Shown here in pieces: positions 31,555 to 41,180 of a DNA stretch of 64,000 nucleotides (position 1 is its first letter; the number at the start of each line of letters is the position of its first letter). Position numbers and translations under genes: made by a program. This stretch comes from Gammaproteobacteria bacterium (GTDB lineage Bacteria; Pseudomonadota; Gammaproteobacteria; WFUO01): the NCBI GenBank assembly GCA_015484945.1, contig WFUO01000060.1:1-64000 (forward strand), written 5' to 3'. The notes beneath the pieces are model-generated. The model saw only the letters and a list, made by a program, of their open reading frames with translations, was not told the origin of the DNA and searched no databases.

Positions 31555-31568
31555 GATAAAAATAAGCC

Positions 31569-31584
31569 TGGAATAGTACTTGCA
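31569..31584 (+). promoter_or_regulatory. Sigma54 (-24/-12) promoter
   Basis: TGG at 31569-31571 and TTGCA at 31580-31584 give the invariant GG-N10-GC spacing of sigma54 promoters. Transcription would begin near 31595, giving a leader of about 40 nt. The four bases after TGG depart from the consensus CACG. Confidence 0.65.
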
Positions 31585-31633
31585 AACACGTATAATCGAA
31601 TTGACTACAACAATACGCTAGGAGGAGGAAGCT

Positions 31634-32095
31634 ATGCTTTCCAAGAAGTTACTGTCAGTCGCGGGTGCAGTTGCTCTCAGTGCCACACTGGTTGGCTGCA
31701 ACACCGGTCCCAAGCTGGTCAAGGCCAAGAATGGCTACTATCAGCAGAAGGCTGTCTATCACATCAATGACATCAACCATGCCTATGGCGCACTGCGCAA
31801 CATCAAGAACCACCTGAACGCACTGGGTGACAAGAACGTAAAGATCATCGTAGTCACCCATTCCAAGGGCGCCTTCACGCTGGTTGACGGTTCGCGCGAC
31901 AAGAAGGGTCACACCTTCGAAAGCCAGATTCAGGCACTGGCCAACCGTGGCGTACAATTCGATATCTGCGCCAACACCATCCGTGGCAAGAAGATCGACA
32001 AGAGCAAGATCAACCTCAACGCCAAGGTCGTTCCTTCTGGTGTTGCCGAGCTGGCTCACCTGCAGCAGATGGGTTACGCCTACATCAAGCCCTGA
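31634..32095 (+). CDS. DsrE-like lipoprotein
   Basis: The 153-residue protein starts with a lipoprotein signal peptide whose lipobox is LVGC (Cys22). The mature part looks like a DsrE/DsrF-fold domain of the COG1416 type: KIIVVTHSKGAF near residue 75, an ICANT segment with the only other Cys, and a VVPSGVAELAHLQQMGYAYIKP ending. Cytoplasmic relatives carry or transfer sulfur in sulfur oxidisers; an envelope-anchored form is less expected. A strong GGAGGAGG site precedes ATG 31634, and a perfect terminator follows, so it is a single-gene unit behind the sigma54 promoter. Confidence 0.8.
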   Translation: MLSKKLLSVAGAVALSATLVGCNTGPKLVKAKNGYYQQKAVYHINDINHAYGALRNIKNHLNALGDKNVKIIVVTHSKGAFTLVDGSRDKKGHTFESQIQALANRGVQFDICANTIRGKKIDKSKINLNAKVVPSGVAELAHLQQMGYAYIKP

Positions 32096-32120
32096 GACCA
32101 GTTTCTCGGTTTGATTCTGG

Positions 32121-32148
32121 AAACGGGTGCTTCGGCACCCGTTTTTTT
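32121..32148 (+). terminator. Rho-independent terminator after the DsrE-like gene
   Basis: AAACGGGTGC and GCACCCGTTT form a 10-bp stem closed by a TTCG tetraloop, with seven T residues. Confidence 0.9.
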
Positions 32149-32310
32149 GTGGGTGCCATGAACACGGTGAGGAACGAACACGCCGGGCACAGCGTGCTAA
32201 TATCGTAAGGTGGTCTGCTGGTGGGTTTGGCACCGCGCGTGTGCAGTCGTGGCGTCACGCAGCAGTGTGGCGATTCCATGCGTCCGGAAACGAACGGGTG
32301 CCGGGGGGGC

Positions 32311-32339
32311 TTGCAAAGCCCGATGCCGGTCTGTACTAT
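32311..32339 (+). promoter_or_regulatory. Promoter of the initiator tRNA
   Basis: TTGCAA at 32311-32316 and TACTAT at 32334-32339 are 17 bp apart, and the mature tRNA begins 13 bp later. The rest of the 32149-32352 gap shows nothing else that I can support. Confidence 0.5.
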
Positions 32340-32352
32340 TCACCCTGCCGAT

Positions 32353-32429
32353 TGCGGGGTGGAGCAGTCTGGCAGCTCGTCGGGCTCATAACCCGAAGGT
32401 CGCAGGTTCAAATCCTGCCCCCGCTACCA
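32353..32429 (+). tRNA. metY: Initiator tRNA-fMet (anticodon CAT)
   Basis: The 77-nt tRNA has the three G-C pairs in the anticodon stem (TCGGG/CCCGA around CTCATAA) and the D-arm and variable loop of bacterial initiator tRNAs; CCA is encoded. Positions 1 and 72 are both T, so the unpaired 1-72 position required of initiators is a U-U mismatch rather than the common C-A. As in E. coli, it precedes rimP-nusA-infB. Confidence 0.95.
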
Positions 32430-32447
32430 ATTCTTGCTTTTTGAATC

Positions 32448-32476
32448 AACGCCTTGCATATTGCGGGCGTTTTTTT
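32448..32476 (+). terminator. Terminator after tRNA-fMet
   Basis: AACGCC and GGCGTT form a 6-bp stem with a 12-nt loop, merging into a run of seven T residues. Confidence 0.65.
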
Positions 32477-32618
32477 GTGGGGCATGTCCCGGGGTCTGGT
32501 CTGTTTTCGGGGCGCAGGCCGGAGGGGTGTTCGCCGGCGAGGCCATGAGTGAATCGGCAGAAGCGGTGATAGTCCGCGAATGAATGCCGGGACGACCTGA
32601 AAACATGCGTGTAAGTGC

Positions 32619-32646
32619 TTGCGATATAATGCTTTCATTGTATAAT
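32619..32646 (+). promoter_or_regulatory. Promoter of the rimP-nusA-infB operon
   Basis: TTGCGA at 32619-32624 and a consensus TATAAT at 32641-32646 are 16 bp apart. A second TATAAT lies at 32625-32630. Transcription would start near 32653, some 23 nt before the leader hairpin. Confidence 0.6.
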
Positions 32647-32675
32647 ACGCGCAGTTAACGGAGTTCGACGAGGAG

Positions 32676-32696
32676 TGGGCCATTGGCCCATTTTTT
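32676..32696 (+). terminator. Attenuator-like terminator in the rimP leader
   Basis: TGGGCC-ATT-GGCCCA followed by six T residues is a textbook intrinsic terminator, located between the operon promoter and the rimP start at 32725. Since rimP-nusA-infB are essential or important genes downstream, it must be conditional or leaky. Leader attenuators before rimP have been described in gammaproteobacteria. Confidence 0.7.
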
Positions 32697-32724
32697 GTTT
32701 CCGCAAAAAAGGCAAGAGACTGGC

Positions 32725-33180
32725 ATGAATCAGGCGCCGGAACGGATTGAAAGGATCGTGGCCCCGATCGTGGAGGCACTGGGTTACGAACTCGTGGGGA
32801 TCGAGTACATCCGTGCCAAGGGAGGGGTGCTGCGCGTTTACATCGATACGCCATCCGGGATAAAAATCGATGATTGTCAGTTGGTTAGCGAACAGTTGAG
32901 CGCGGCGCTCGATGTCGAGGACCCGATCAGCGGGCAGTACACGCTGGAGGTCTCGTCGCCGGGCCTGGACCGGCCGCTGTTCCGGGCGGCGGATTTCGAA
33001 CGCTTTGCCGGTGAACAGGCGAGGATCTCGGTCATGATGCCGGTCGATGGCCGGCGCAAGTTCACCGGTGTACTCAAGGGTATGCAGGGTAACGATGTGA
33101 TTCTGGCAGTGGGAGACGAGGAAGTCCGTTTGTCACTGGATGATATACAGCAAGCGAGACTGGTGCCGAATTTTGATTGA
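32725..33180 (+). CDS. rimP: Ribosome maturation factor RimP
   Basis: RimP helps assemble the 30S subunit. The 151-residue protein has the family N-terminal block (GYELVGIEY, LRVYID) and SSPGLDRPL in the middle, followed by an Sm-like C-terminal domain. The ORF extends upstream to 32683, through the leader hairpin, but ATG 32725 gives the family start. The gene is first in the rimP-nusA-infB-rbfA-truB cluster. Confidence 0.95.
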   Translation: MNQAPERIERIVAPIVEALGYELVGIEYIRAKGGVLRVYIDTPSGIKIDDCQLVSEQLSAALDVEDPISGQYTLEVSSPGLDRPLFRAADFERFAGEQARISVMMPVDGRRKFTGVLKGMQGNDVILAVGDEEVRLSLDDIQQARLVPNFD

Positions 33181-33210
33181 CGCACCGGTCACGGTTGGAG
33201 GCATTACTTA

Positions 33211-34746
33211 ATGAACAAAGAAATCCTGATGGTTGTGGACGCGGTCTCGAACGAGAAGGGCGTTGACAAGGAAATCATCTTCGAGGCCATCGAGGCCGCA
33301 CTGGCGTCCGCTGCCAAGAAGAAGCATGGCGGCGATATCGACGTTCGCGTGGCTATCGATCGCGAAACCGGTGAGTACGAGACCTTTCGCCGCTGGGAAG
33401 TGGTCGAGGACGACCTCGAACAGGATGCCCCGCTGCGCCAGATCACATTGTCGGCCGCGCAGGTCGATGAGCCGGAGATCAAGGTAGGTGATTTCGTCGA
33501 GGAACAGATTCCGTCTGTGGAATTCGGTCGTATTGCGGCACAGACCGCCAAACAGGTCATCGTGCAGAAGGTACGCGAGGCCGAACGTGCGCAGATCGTC
33601 GAACAGTACCAGGACCGGGTTGGTGAACTCGTTACCGGCGTTGTCAAGCGTGTGGAGCGTGGCAATGTCTATATCGATCTCGGTGGTCATGCCGAGGCCG
33701 TGATCCTGCGTGAGCACATGATTCCGCGCGAGGCACTGCGTCCAGGCGACAGGGTGCGGGGTTATCTCTACGATGTGCATTCCGAACCGCGTGGTCCGCA
33801 GTTGTTCGTCAGCCGCACGGCGCCCGAACTGCTGATCGAGCTGTTCAAGCTGGAAGTACCCGAGGTTGGTCAGGGTCTGATCGACATCATGGGCGCGGCG
33901 CGTGATCCAGGGCTGCGCGCCAAGATCGCCGTGCGCAGCAACGACGAGCGCATCGATCCAATAGGAGCCTGTGTGGGGATGCGTGGTTCACGCGTACAGA
34001 CTGTTTCCAACGAGCTGTCTGGTGAACGCGTCGATATCATCCTTTGGGACGAGAATATCGCCCAGTTTGCGATCAACGCCATGTCGCCGGCCGAGGTCAC
34101 TTCGATCGTGGTGGACGAGGACAGTCATACCATGGACATCGCGGTTGCCGACGACCAGTTGTCGCAGGCCATTGGACGTGGCGGGCAGAACGTCAAGCTG
34201 GCCAGTGAACTGATTGGCTGGAACCTCAATGTCATGTCCGAGAGTGACGCCGAGGAGAAGAACGAGGCCGAGGCAGAGATGATCATCAGGCAGTTCATGG
34301 AACAGCTCGATGTCGATGAGGAAATCGCCACGATCCTTGCCCAGGAGGGCTTTACCAGCATCGAGGAGATCGCCTATGTGCCGACCAGTGAACTGGCCGA
34401 GATCGAAGAGTTCGACGAGGAGATCGTCGAGGAACTGCGCGGCCGTGCCCGCGACGTGCTGCTGACCAAGGCCATCGTAGAGGAAGAGACGGTTGGTTCC
34501 AGCAAGCCGGAGAAGGAACTGCTCGAGTTGGAAGGCATGACCGAAGACCTGGCCTACAAGCTGGCCGCCAAGGGTATCGTTTCACGTGATGACCTGGCTG
34601 ATCTGGCAACCGACGAATTGCAGGAGATCGATGACAGTCTGGACGAGGCTGCTGCTTCCGGGTTGATCATGTCCGCACGCGCGCACTGGTTCAAGGAAGA
34701 TGAACAAGAAGAACAGACGGCGCCGCAGCAGGAACAGGCAGAGTAA
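33211..34746 (+). CDS. nusA: Transcription termination/antitermination factor NusA
   Basis: NusA binds RNA polymerase and controls pausing, termination and antitermination. The 511-residue protein has the N-terminal RNAP-binding domain, an S1 domain ([15 protein letters not shown]), two KH domains ([13 protein letters not shown] and [14 protein letters not shown]) and two acidic C-terminal repeats with helix-hairpin-helix character, as in E. coli. The last 15 residues are very Glu/Gln-rich. Confidence 0.97.
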   Translation: MNKEILMVVDAVSNEKGVDKEIIFEAIEAALASAAKKKHGGDIDVRVAIDRETGEYETFRRWEVVEDDLEQDAPLRQITLSAAQVDEPEIKVGDFVEEQIPSVEFGRIAAQTAKQVIVQKVREAERAQIVEQYQDRVGELVTGVVKRVERGNVYIDLGGHAEAVILREHMIPREALRPGDRVRGYLYDVHSEPRGPQLFVSRTAPELLIELFKLEVPEVGQGLIDIMGAARDPGLRAKIAVRSNDERIDPIGACVGMRGSRVQTVSNELSGERVDIILWDENIAQFAINAMSPAEVTSIVVDEDSHTMDIAVADDQLSQAIGRGGQNVKLASELIGWNLNVMSESDAEEKNEAEAEMIIRQFMEQLDVDEEIATILAQEGFTSIEEIAYVPTSELAEIEEFDEEIVEELRGRARDVLLTKAIVEEETVGSSKPEKELLELEGMTEDLAYKLAAKGIVSRDDLADLATDELQEIDDSLDEAAASGLIMSARAHWFKEDEQEEQTAPQQEQAE

Positions 34747-34763
34747 TTTCGGGGTAATTGTTG

Positions 34764-37256
34764 ATGTCAGATGTGACCGTAAAACAGTTTTCAGATGTGG
34801 TCGGGGTACCGGTGGACCGGCTCCTGAGCCAGTTGAGTGAGGCCGGAATCGAGGTGGCGGGCCCCGATGATACGATCACTGATGATGAAAAAATGACATT
34901 GCTCGAATACCTGCGCAAGAGTCATGGCAAACAGAGCGAGGCCGAGATCACGACCCCCCGTCAGATTACACTGCGCCGCAAGAGCCGCAAGGTTCTCAAG
35001 GTTGGCAGCGGACAGCGCAGCAGTTCGGGCAGAACCGTCAATGTAGAGATTCGCAAGAAACGCACCTATGTGAAACGCAGCGTGCTCGATGAGGAACGTC
35101 AGCGCCAGGAGGCCGAGGAGAAGGCGCGCCTTGAGGCCGAGCGCAAGGCTGCCGAAGAAAAGGCGCGTGAAGAAGAACAGCGCCGTGCCGCCGAAGAGGA
35201 ACAGGCACGTCAGGAGGCTGAGGAAAAAGCGCGCCGCGAGGCCGAGGAAAAGGCGCGAGAGGAAGCCGAACGACTGCGCCAGGAAGCCATTCAGCAGGCC
35301 GCGGCCCAGCCAGTGCCAGACAAGGAGCCGCGCAAGGCAGAGAAGAAGGACAAGCACAAGGAGAAGACCACCCGTTACGGACGCCAGGAGCTGCATGTCT
35401 CTGGTGACAAGAGTGGCCGCCGGCGTAAAAAGGGCAAGGTCCGCAGCCGTGGCGCAGCGTCCGGTGACAGCAGTCATGCCTTCGAAAAACCCACCGCGCC
35501 GATCGTGCGCGAGGTAACGATTCCCGAATCACTGACTGTGGCCGAACTGGCGCAAAAGATGTCGGTCAAGGCGGCCGAGGTCATCAAGGTCATGATGAAC
35601 CTGGGGTCCATGGTCACCATCAATCAGGTCATCGATCAGGAGACTGCAGCGATCGTGGTCGAGGAAATGGGCCACAAGGTCAAACTGCTCAAGGAAAATG
35701 CCATCGAGGAGGAGATCACCCTCCAGGAACAGGGAGAATACGAGCTCAAGCCACGCGCGCCGGTGGTCACCATCATGGGGCATGTCGATCATGGCAAGAC
35801 CTCGTTGCTTGATTACATTCGCAAGAGTCATGTAACGGCCAGCGAGGCCGGTGGCATCACACAGCACATCGGCGCCTATCATGTGGATACCGACAAGGGA
35901 ATGATCACCTTTCTGGATACGCCCGGACATGCGGCCTTTACCGCCATGCGCGCGCGCGGCGCCAAGGCGACGGACATCGTGGTGCTGGTCGTGGCCGCCG
36001 ATGATGGTGTCATGCCGCAGACGAAGGAGGCCATTCAGCATGCGCGCGCGGCCGATGTGCCGATCGTCGTCGCGGTCAACAAGATCGACAAGCCCGAGGC
36101 ACAGCCAGACAAGGTCAAACAGGAGCTGGTGGCCGAGGAAGTGGTTCCCGAAGACTGGGGCGGTGACATCATGTTCGTCAACGTCTCCGCGCATACTGGT
36201 GAGGGCGTGGATGAACTGCTCGACGCCATCCTTCTGCAGGCCGAGGTGCTGGAGCTCAAGGCGCCGGTCGATGGGCCTGCCCGTGGCATCGTCATTGAAT
36301 CACGTCTCGACAAAGGGCGCGGTCCCGTGGCATCCATCCTGGTCCAGGCCGGCACCCTGCACAAGGGCGATGTTTTGCTCACCGGTCAGGAATATGGCCG
36401 GGTGCGCGCCATGCTGGATGAGAACGGCAAACAGATTACCGAAGCCGGGCCATCGATTCCGGTAGAGGTATTGGGCCTTTCAGGTACCCCGAATGCCGGT
36501 GACGAAGCAATGGTGGTCAAGGATGAGCGCAAGGCGCGTGAAGTGGCTAATTTCCGTCAGGGCAAGTTCCGTGAAACCAAGCTGCAGCGCCAGCAGGCGG
36601 CCAAACTCGAGAATATGTTCGCGCAGATGCAGGAGGGTAACGTGCATACCCTCAACGTGCTGATCAAGGCCGATGTTCAGGGTTCGGTGGAGGCGTTGAC
36701 CGAGTCTCTGGCCAAGCTTTCCACCGACGAGGTGCGCGTCAATATTGTCGCCAGCGGTGTTGGCGGCATTACCGAGTCGGATGTCAACCTTGCGGTCGCT
36801 TCGAGCGCCATCATCATTGGTTTCAACGTACGCGCCGATGCCGCGGCCAAGCGCCTGATCGAGGAAGAAGGTGTTGATCTGCACTACTACAGCGTGATCT
36901 ACGATGCCATCGACGAGGTCAAGGCTGCCATGAGCGGCATGTTGGCGCCGGAGTTCAAGGAAGAGATCATTGGTCTGGCCGAGGTGCGCGATGTATTTCG
37001 TTCACCGAAGATGGGTGCCATTGCGGGTTGTCTGGTCGTCGAGGGTGTCGTCAAGCGCAACAATCCGATCCGTGTGCTGCGTGACAATGTCGTCATCTAC
37101 GAGGGTGAGCTGGAATCGTTGCGCCGTTTCAAGGAAGACGTCAACGAGGTCAAGGCCGGTATCGAATGTGGTATCGGTGTGAAAAACTACAATGACGTCA
37201 AGGTTGGCGACCAGATTGAGGTCTATGAGAAGGTCGAGGTCAAGCGCGAACTCTGA
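34764..37256 (+). CDS. infB: Translation initiation factor IF-2
   Basis: IF-2 is the GTPase that places fMet-tRNA on the 30S subunit and promotes 50S joining. The 830-residue protein has the N-terminal IF2N fold, a long charged helix of Glu, Lys, Arg and Ala (about residues 110-185), a second IF2N, then the G domain with [17 protein letters not shown] and NKIDKPE, and domains II-IV. TTGs at 34758 and 34761 precede the preferred ATG 34764, with GGGGT upstream. Internal starts producing shorter isoforms, as in E. coli, are possible but not shown. Confidence 0.97.
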   Translation: MSDVTVKQFSDVVGVPVDRLLSQLSEAGIEVAGPDDTITDDEKMTLLEYLRKSHGKQSEAEITTPRQITLRRKSRKVLKVGSGQRSSSGRTVNVEIRKKRTYVKRSVLDEERQRQEAEEKARLEAERKAAEEKAREEEQRRAAEEEQARQEAEEKARREAEEKAREEAERLRQEAIQQAAAQPVPDKEPRKAEKKDKHKEKTTRYGRQELHVSGDKSGRRRKKGKVRSRGAASGDSSHAFEKPTAPIVREVTIPESLTVAELAQKMSVKAAEVIKVMMNLGSMVTINQVIDQETAAIVVEEMGHKVKLLKENAIEEEITLQEQGEYELKPRAPVVTIMGHVDHGKTSLLDYIRKSHVTASEAGGITQHIGAYHVDTDKGMITFLDTPGHAAFTAMRARGAKATDIVVLVVAADDGVMPQTKEAIQHARAADVPIVVAVNKIDKPEAQPDKVKQELVAEEVVPEDWGGDIMFVNVSAHTGEGVDELLDAILLQAEVLELKAPVDGPARGIVIESRLDKGRGPVASILVQAGTLHKGDVLLTGQEYGRVRAMLDENGKQITEAGPSIPVEVLGLSGTPNAGDEAMVVKDERKAREVANFRQGKFRETKLQRQQAAKLENMFAQMQEGNVHTLNVLIKADVQGSVEALTESLAKLSTDEVRVNIVASGVGGITESDVNLAVASSAIIIGFNVRADAAAKRLIEEEGVDLHYYSVIYDAIDEVKAAMSGMLAPEFKEEIIGLAEVRDVFRSPKMGAIAGCLVVEGVVKRNNPIRVLRDNVVIYEGELESLRRFKEDVNEVKAGIECGIGVKNYNDVKVGDQIEVYEKVEVKREL

Positions 37257-37305
37257 TCCGGCATCCGGACCGGCCATTGTCATGCCTCACAGGTAACATA
37301 AACAG

Positions 37306-37695
37306 ATGCCCCAGCAAAGCAGCCGCAGCCGTCGCGTCGGTGAACAGATCAAGCGTGAGCTGGCCTTGCTCATTCATGACGAGGTCAAGGATCCGCGCGT
37401 GCGTATGGTGACCGTCAATGCTGTCGAGGTGAGCCGTGATTTCACTCACGCGCGCGTGTATGTCACATCGCTGGTTCCCGAACAGGAAAGAGACGATCTG
37501 CTCGAGGGGCTGCACAAGGCTGCTGGATTCCTGCGCCGTGAACTGGGGCGCAGGATCTTTCTGCGCACCATACCGCAATTGCATTTTCACTATGACACAT
37601 CGATCGACAACGGTGCGCGCATGTCGGCCCTGATCAACGAGGCCGTGGCTTCCGACCGCGCCCGTCATGCCGATGACGAAGACGATGTTTCCTGA
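37306..37695 (+). CDS. rbfA: Ribosome-binding factor A
   Basis: RbfA is a 30S assembly factor with a KH-type fold. The 129-residue product has the family block RVGEQIKRELALLIHDEVKDPR at the N-terminus, VSRDFTHARVYV in the centre and PQLHFHYDTSIDNG near the end. It lies between infB and truB, as in most proteobacteria. Confidence 0.96.
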   Translation: MPQQSSRSRRVGEQIKRELALLIHDEVKDPRVRMVTVNAVEVSRDFTHARVYVTSLVPEQERDDLLEGLHKAAGFLRRELGRRIFLRTIPQLHFHYDTSIDNGARMSALINEAVASDRARHADDEDDVS

Positions 37696-37707
37696 ACGGG
37701 TAGATCC

Positions 37708-38625
37708 ATGGGCCGACGCAACAAGCATCTGAAGGACATTACCGGTATCGTATTACTCGACAAGCCCGCCGGGTTGAGCTCGAATGCCGCCCTGCAACGT
37801 GTCAAACAGCTCTATCAGGCGCGCAAGGCAGGACATACCGGCAGTCTCGACCCGCTGGCCACCGGCATGCTGCCGATCTGCCTGGGTGAGGCGACCAAGG
37901 TTTCCGCCTTTCTGCTGGATGCCGACAAGCGCTACCGTGTGCGCTGTCGCCTCGGCGTCACCACCACGACCGCCGATGCCGAGGGCGAGGTGCTTGACAC
38001 CCGTCCGGTGCCCGAACTGGATGATGCCCGTATCGAGGCCGCGCTGGCCGGTTTCCGGGGCGAGATAGAGCAGACACCGCCAATGCATTCGGCGATCAAG
38101 CACAAGGGGCAGCGACTCTACAATCTGGCCCGCCAGGGCATCGAGGTGGAGCGTGAGAAACGCCGCGTAATCATTCATGAGTTGAAACTGCTGGGGCATG
38201 ACGAACACAGCCTTGAGCTCGAGGTGGCCTGCTCCAAGGGCACTTACGTCCGAACCCTGGCTGAGGAGATCGGCGAGGCGCTGGGCTGTGGCGCCCACGT
38301 GGAAGCGCTGCGCCGCCTGGCAGTGGGGCCGTTTGCCGATGGACAGGCCATGGTCACGCTGGCGCAGTTGGAAACCCTGGCCGAACAGGATGGCGAGAGC
38401 CTGCAGGACTGCCTGCTGCCGGTCGATGCCGCATTGGCCGACTGGCCGGAGGTGCGGCTCGATCGGGATTCAGCGTGGTATCTGCGTCAGGGGCAAGCCG
38501 TACTGGTGCCCAGGGCGCCTGTGAGCGGCATGCTGCGCCTGTATGAAGAAGGTGGCGTCTTCATTGGTGTAGGCAGCGTGCAGTCCGACGGCCGGGTGGC
38601 GCCAAAACGCCTGTTCAAGTGCTGA
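37708..38625 (+). CDS. truB: tRNA pseudouridine-55 synthase TruB
   Basis: TruB makes pseudouridine 55 in the T-loop of tRNAs. The 305-residue protein has the N-terminal [11 protein letters not shown] block, the catalytic Asp in [14 protein letters not shown] near residue 45, and [17 protein letters not shown]. The C-terminal PUA-like region is present. It follows rbfA by 12 bp. Confidence 0.97.
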   Translation: MGRRNKHLKDITGIVLLDKPAGLSSNAALQRVKQLYQARKAGHTGSLDPLATGMLPICLGEATKVSAFLLDADKRYRVRCRLGVTTTTADAEGEVLDTRPVPELDDARIEAALAGFRGEIEQTPPMHSAIKHKGQRLYNLARQGIEVEREKRRVIIHELKLLGHDEHSLELEVACSKGTYVRTLAEEIGEALGCGAHVEALRRLAVGPFADGQAMVTLAQLETLAEQDGESLQDCLLPVDAALADWPEVRLDRDSAWYLRQGQAVLVPRAPVSGMLRLYEEGGVFIGVGSVQSDGRVAPKRLFKC

Positions 38626-38653
38626 AAAGCGCGGTATCCGGGGTGATTCGCGC

Positions 38654-38682
38654 TTGTGACGCGCGCCTTGGGCGGGTACAAT
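38654..38682 (+). promoter_or_regulatory. Putative rpsO promoter
   Basis: TTGTGA at 38654-38659 and TACAAT at 38677-38682 have 17-bp spacing, within the truB-rpsO gap. This matches the separate rpsO promoter known in E. coli. Confidence 0.55.
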
Positions 38683-38722
38683 ATGCCGCCGATATTGCTA
38701 ACATCATCAGGAGTTTATCCAC

Positions 38723-38992
38723 ATGTCACTGAGTGCAGAACAGAAGAGCGCGGTCGTCAAGGAATACCAGCTCTCGGCAACCGACACCGGTTCCCCGGAA
38801 GTCCAGGTTGCGTTACTGACCACGAACATCAATCATCTGACTTCTCATTTCAATCAGCACAAGCATGACCACCATTCGCGTCGTGGTCTGTTGCGGATGA
38901 TCAACCAGCGCCGCAAGCTGCTCGACTACCTGAAGAAGAAAGACGAGGATCGCTACAAGAGCCTGATCAAGCGTCTTGGTTTGCGCCGTTAA
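38723..38992 (+). CDS. rpsO: 30S ribosomal protein S15
   Basis: S15 is a primary 16S rRNA-binding protein. The 89-residue product has the expected length and the typical sequence ([39 protein letters not shown]). A CAGGAG site precedes the ATG. pnp follows at once, the same pair as in E. coli. Confidence 0.98.
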   Translation: MSLSAEQKSAVVKEYQLSATDTGSPEVQVALLTTNINHLTSHFNQHKHDHHSRRGLLRMINQRRKLLDYLKKKDEDRYKSLIKRLGLRR

Positions 38993-39022
38993 TTGACACT
39001 GAACATCTGCAAGGAAAAATCC

Positions 39023-41110
39023 GTGGGCCCATCACCTATCAAGAAAGAATTTCAGTTCGGCGACCACAAGGTGGTTCTCGAAACCGGAGAGATCGCGCGT
39101 CAGGCAAGTGGCGCGGTTGTGGTCAATATGTCCGATACCGTCGTACTGGTTACGGCGGTTGGCAAGAAGGAGGCCGTCGAGGGGCGCGACTTCTTCCCGC
39201 TGACGATCGACTATCAGGAGAAGACCTATGCCGCCGGCAAGATTCCGGGTGGCTTTTTCCGCCGCGAAGGCCGGCCGAGCGAAAAGGAAACCCTGACCTC
39301 GCGCCTGATCGACCGTCCGCTGCGCCCACTGTTCCCCAAGGGCTTCACCAACGAGGTGCAGGTCATCGCCACGGTCATTTCCCTGAACAAGGAAGTCGAT
39401 CCAGAGATTCCCGCGCTGTTGGGCGCCTCGGCTGCGCTGTCGATTTCGGGCATACCGTTCAATGGCCCGGTTGGCGCTGCGCGGGTAGGTTATATCGATG
39501 GTGAATATGTCCTCAATCCCACAGCTTCACAGATCGCCCGCTCCGATCTCGATCTGACCGTCGCCGGCACCGAACATGCAGTCCTGATGGTGGAATCGGA
39601 GGCCAATCAGCTTCCGGAAGACGTGATGCTGGGCGCCGTTCTGTTTGGTCACGAACAGAGCAAGGTGGCGATCGAGGCGATTCGTGAACTGGCTGCCGAG
39701 GCCGGCAAGCCGGCCTGGGACTGGCAACCGCCGGAGAAGGACGAGGCGCTGATCGATGCGGTACGCGAGGTCTGTGGCGAGCAGCTCGAGGCTGCCTACC
39801 AGATCGCCGAGAAGCTGGAACGTCAGGACAAGGTCGCCGAGGCGCGCAAGCTGGCGGTCGAGAAACTGGCCGGAGAAGACGCACAGTATGACGAAGAGGC
39901 CGTGCTCGGCGCCTTTGGCACCCTGGAAAAACAGATCGTTCGCGGACGTATCCTGGCTGGCTATCCGCGCATCGATGGCCGCGATACCCGCACCGTGCGT
40001 CCACTGTACATCCGCACCGGGCTGTTGCCGCGCACGCATGGCTCTGCCCTGTTTACACGCGGTGAAACCCAGGCCCTGGCTATCACCACACTGGGCACCA
40101 GCCGCGATGCGCAAATCATCGATGCGCTTGAAGGTGAACGCAAGGAAACCTTCATGCTGCACTACAATTTCCCGCCCTACTGCGTCAACGAGACCGGCCG
40201 GGTAGGCAGCCCCAAGCGGCGTGAGATCGGTCATGGCCGTCTTGCCCGCCGTGGCGTGCAGGCCGTGCTGCCGAGCTATGACGAATTCCCCTATGTGATT
40301 CGCGTGGTGTCCGAGATCACCGAATCGAACGGTTCCAGCTCCATGGCCAGTGTTTGTGGTACCAGCCTGTCGCTGATGGACGCCGGCGTACCGCTCAAGG
40401 CACCGGTTGCCGGTGTCGCCATGGGTCTGATCAAGGACGAGGACAAGTTTGCCGTTCTTACCGACATCATGGGCGACGAGGATCATCTCGGGGATATGGA
40501 TTTCAAGGTCGCCGGCACCGAAAAGGGCGTCAACGCCTTGCAGATGGATATCAAGATCGAGGGTATTACGCGCGAGATCATGGAAGTCGCACTGGCACAG
40601 GCCAGGGAGGCCCGTCTGCACATTCTTGGCGAGATGAACAAGGTTATCTCCGAAGGCCGTGCCGAGATGTCCGAGCATGCCCCGAGCATCATCAGTTTCA
40701 AGATCAATCCCGAGAAGATCCGTGATGTCATCGGCAAGGGTGGTGCCACGATTCGTTCGATCACCGACGAGACCGGTGCCAGTATCGATATCAACGATGA
40801 TGGTGAGGTCAAGATCTTCAGCGTTGACAAGGCCGCCGGCGAAGAGGCGCGCAAGCGCGTCGAACTGATCACCGCGGATGTCGAAGTCGGCAAGATCTAT
40901 GAAGGCAAGGTCGCCAAGTTGATGGATTTCGGTGCCTTTGTCACCATCCTGCCGGGCAAGGACGGCCTCGTGCACATCTCCCAGATCAGCGACGAACGCG
41001 TCGAAAAGGTCAGTGACAAGCTGTCCGAGGGTGATGTCATCAAGGTCAAGGTTCTGGAGGTGGACAAACAAGGCCGCATTCGCCTCAGCATGAAAGCGGT
41101 GGGTGAATGA
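39023..41110 (+). CDS. pnp: Polyribonucleotide nucleotidyltransferase (PNPase)
   Basis: PNPase degrades RNA by 3'-5' phosphorolysis and is part of the degradosome. The 695-residue protein has two RNase PH domains, an alpha-helical linker between them, a KH domain ([17 protein letters not shown]) and a C-terminal S1 domain ([23 protein letters not shown]). The frame is open from a TTG directly after rpsO, but GTG 39023 has AAGGA 7 nt upstream and gives a family-like N-terminus (E. coli 711 residues). Confidence 0.97.
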   Translation: MGPSPIKKEFQFGDHKVVLETGEIARQASGAVVVNMSDTVVLVTAVGKKEAVEGRDFFPLTIDYQEKTYAAGKIPGGFFRREGRPSEKETLTSRLIDRPLRPLFPKGFTNEVQVIATVISLNKEVDPEIPALLGASAALSISGIPFNGPVGAARVGYIDGEYVLNPTASQIARSDLDLTVAGTEHAVLMVESEANQLPEDVMLGAVLFGHEQSKVAIEAIRELAAEAGKPAWDWQPPEKDEALIDAVREVCGEQLEAAYQIAEKLERQDKVAEARKLAVEKLAGEDAQYDEEAVLGAFGTLEKQIVRGRILAGYPRIDGRDTRTVRPLYIRTGLLPRTHGSALFTRGETQALAITTLGTSRDAQIIDALEGERKETFMLHYNFPPYCVNETGRVGSPKRREIGHGRLARRGVQAVLPSYDEFPYVIRVVSEITESNGSSSMASVCGTSLSLMDAGVPLKAPVAGVAMGLIKDEDKFAVLTDIMGDEDHLGDMDFKVAGTEKGVNALQMDIKIEGITREIMEVALAQAREARLHILGEMNKVISEGRAEMSEHAPSIISFKINPEKIRDVIGKGGATIRSITDETGASIDINDDGEVKIFSVDKAAGEEARKRVELITADVEVGKIYEGKVAKLMDFGAFVTILPGKDGLVHISQISDERVEKVSDKLSEGDVIKVKVLEVDKQGRIRLSMKAVGE

Positions 41111-41137
41111 TTTGTCAGAATGGCTGACATCTGCTAG

Positions 41138-41160
41138 AAAGGGGTCTTCGGACCCCTTTT
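41138..41160 (+). terminator. Terminator after pnp
   Basis: AAAGGGGTC and GACCCCTTT form a 9-bp stem with a TTCG tetraloop and a T run, closing the rimP-to-pnp cluster. Confidence 0.9.
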
Positions 41161-41180
41161 CTTGTCCTGGGAGACAGATC

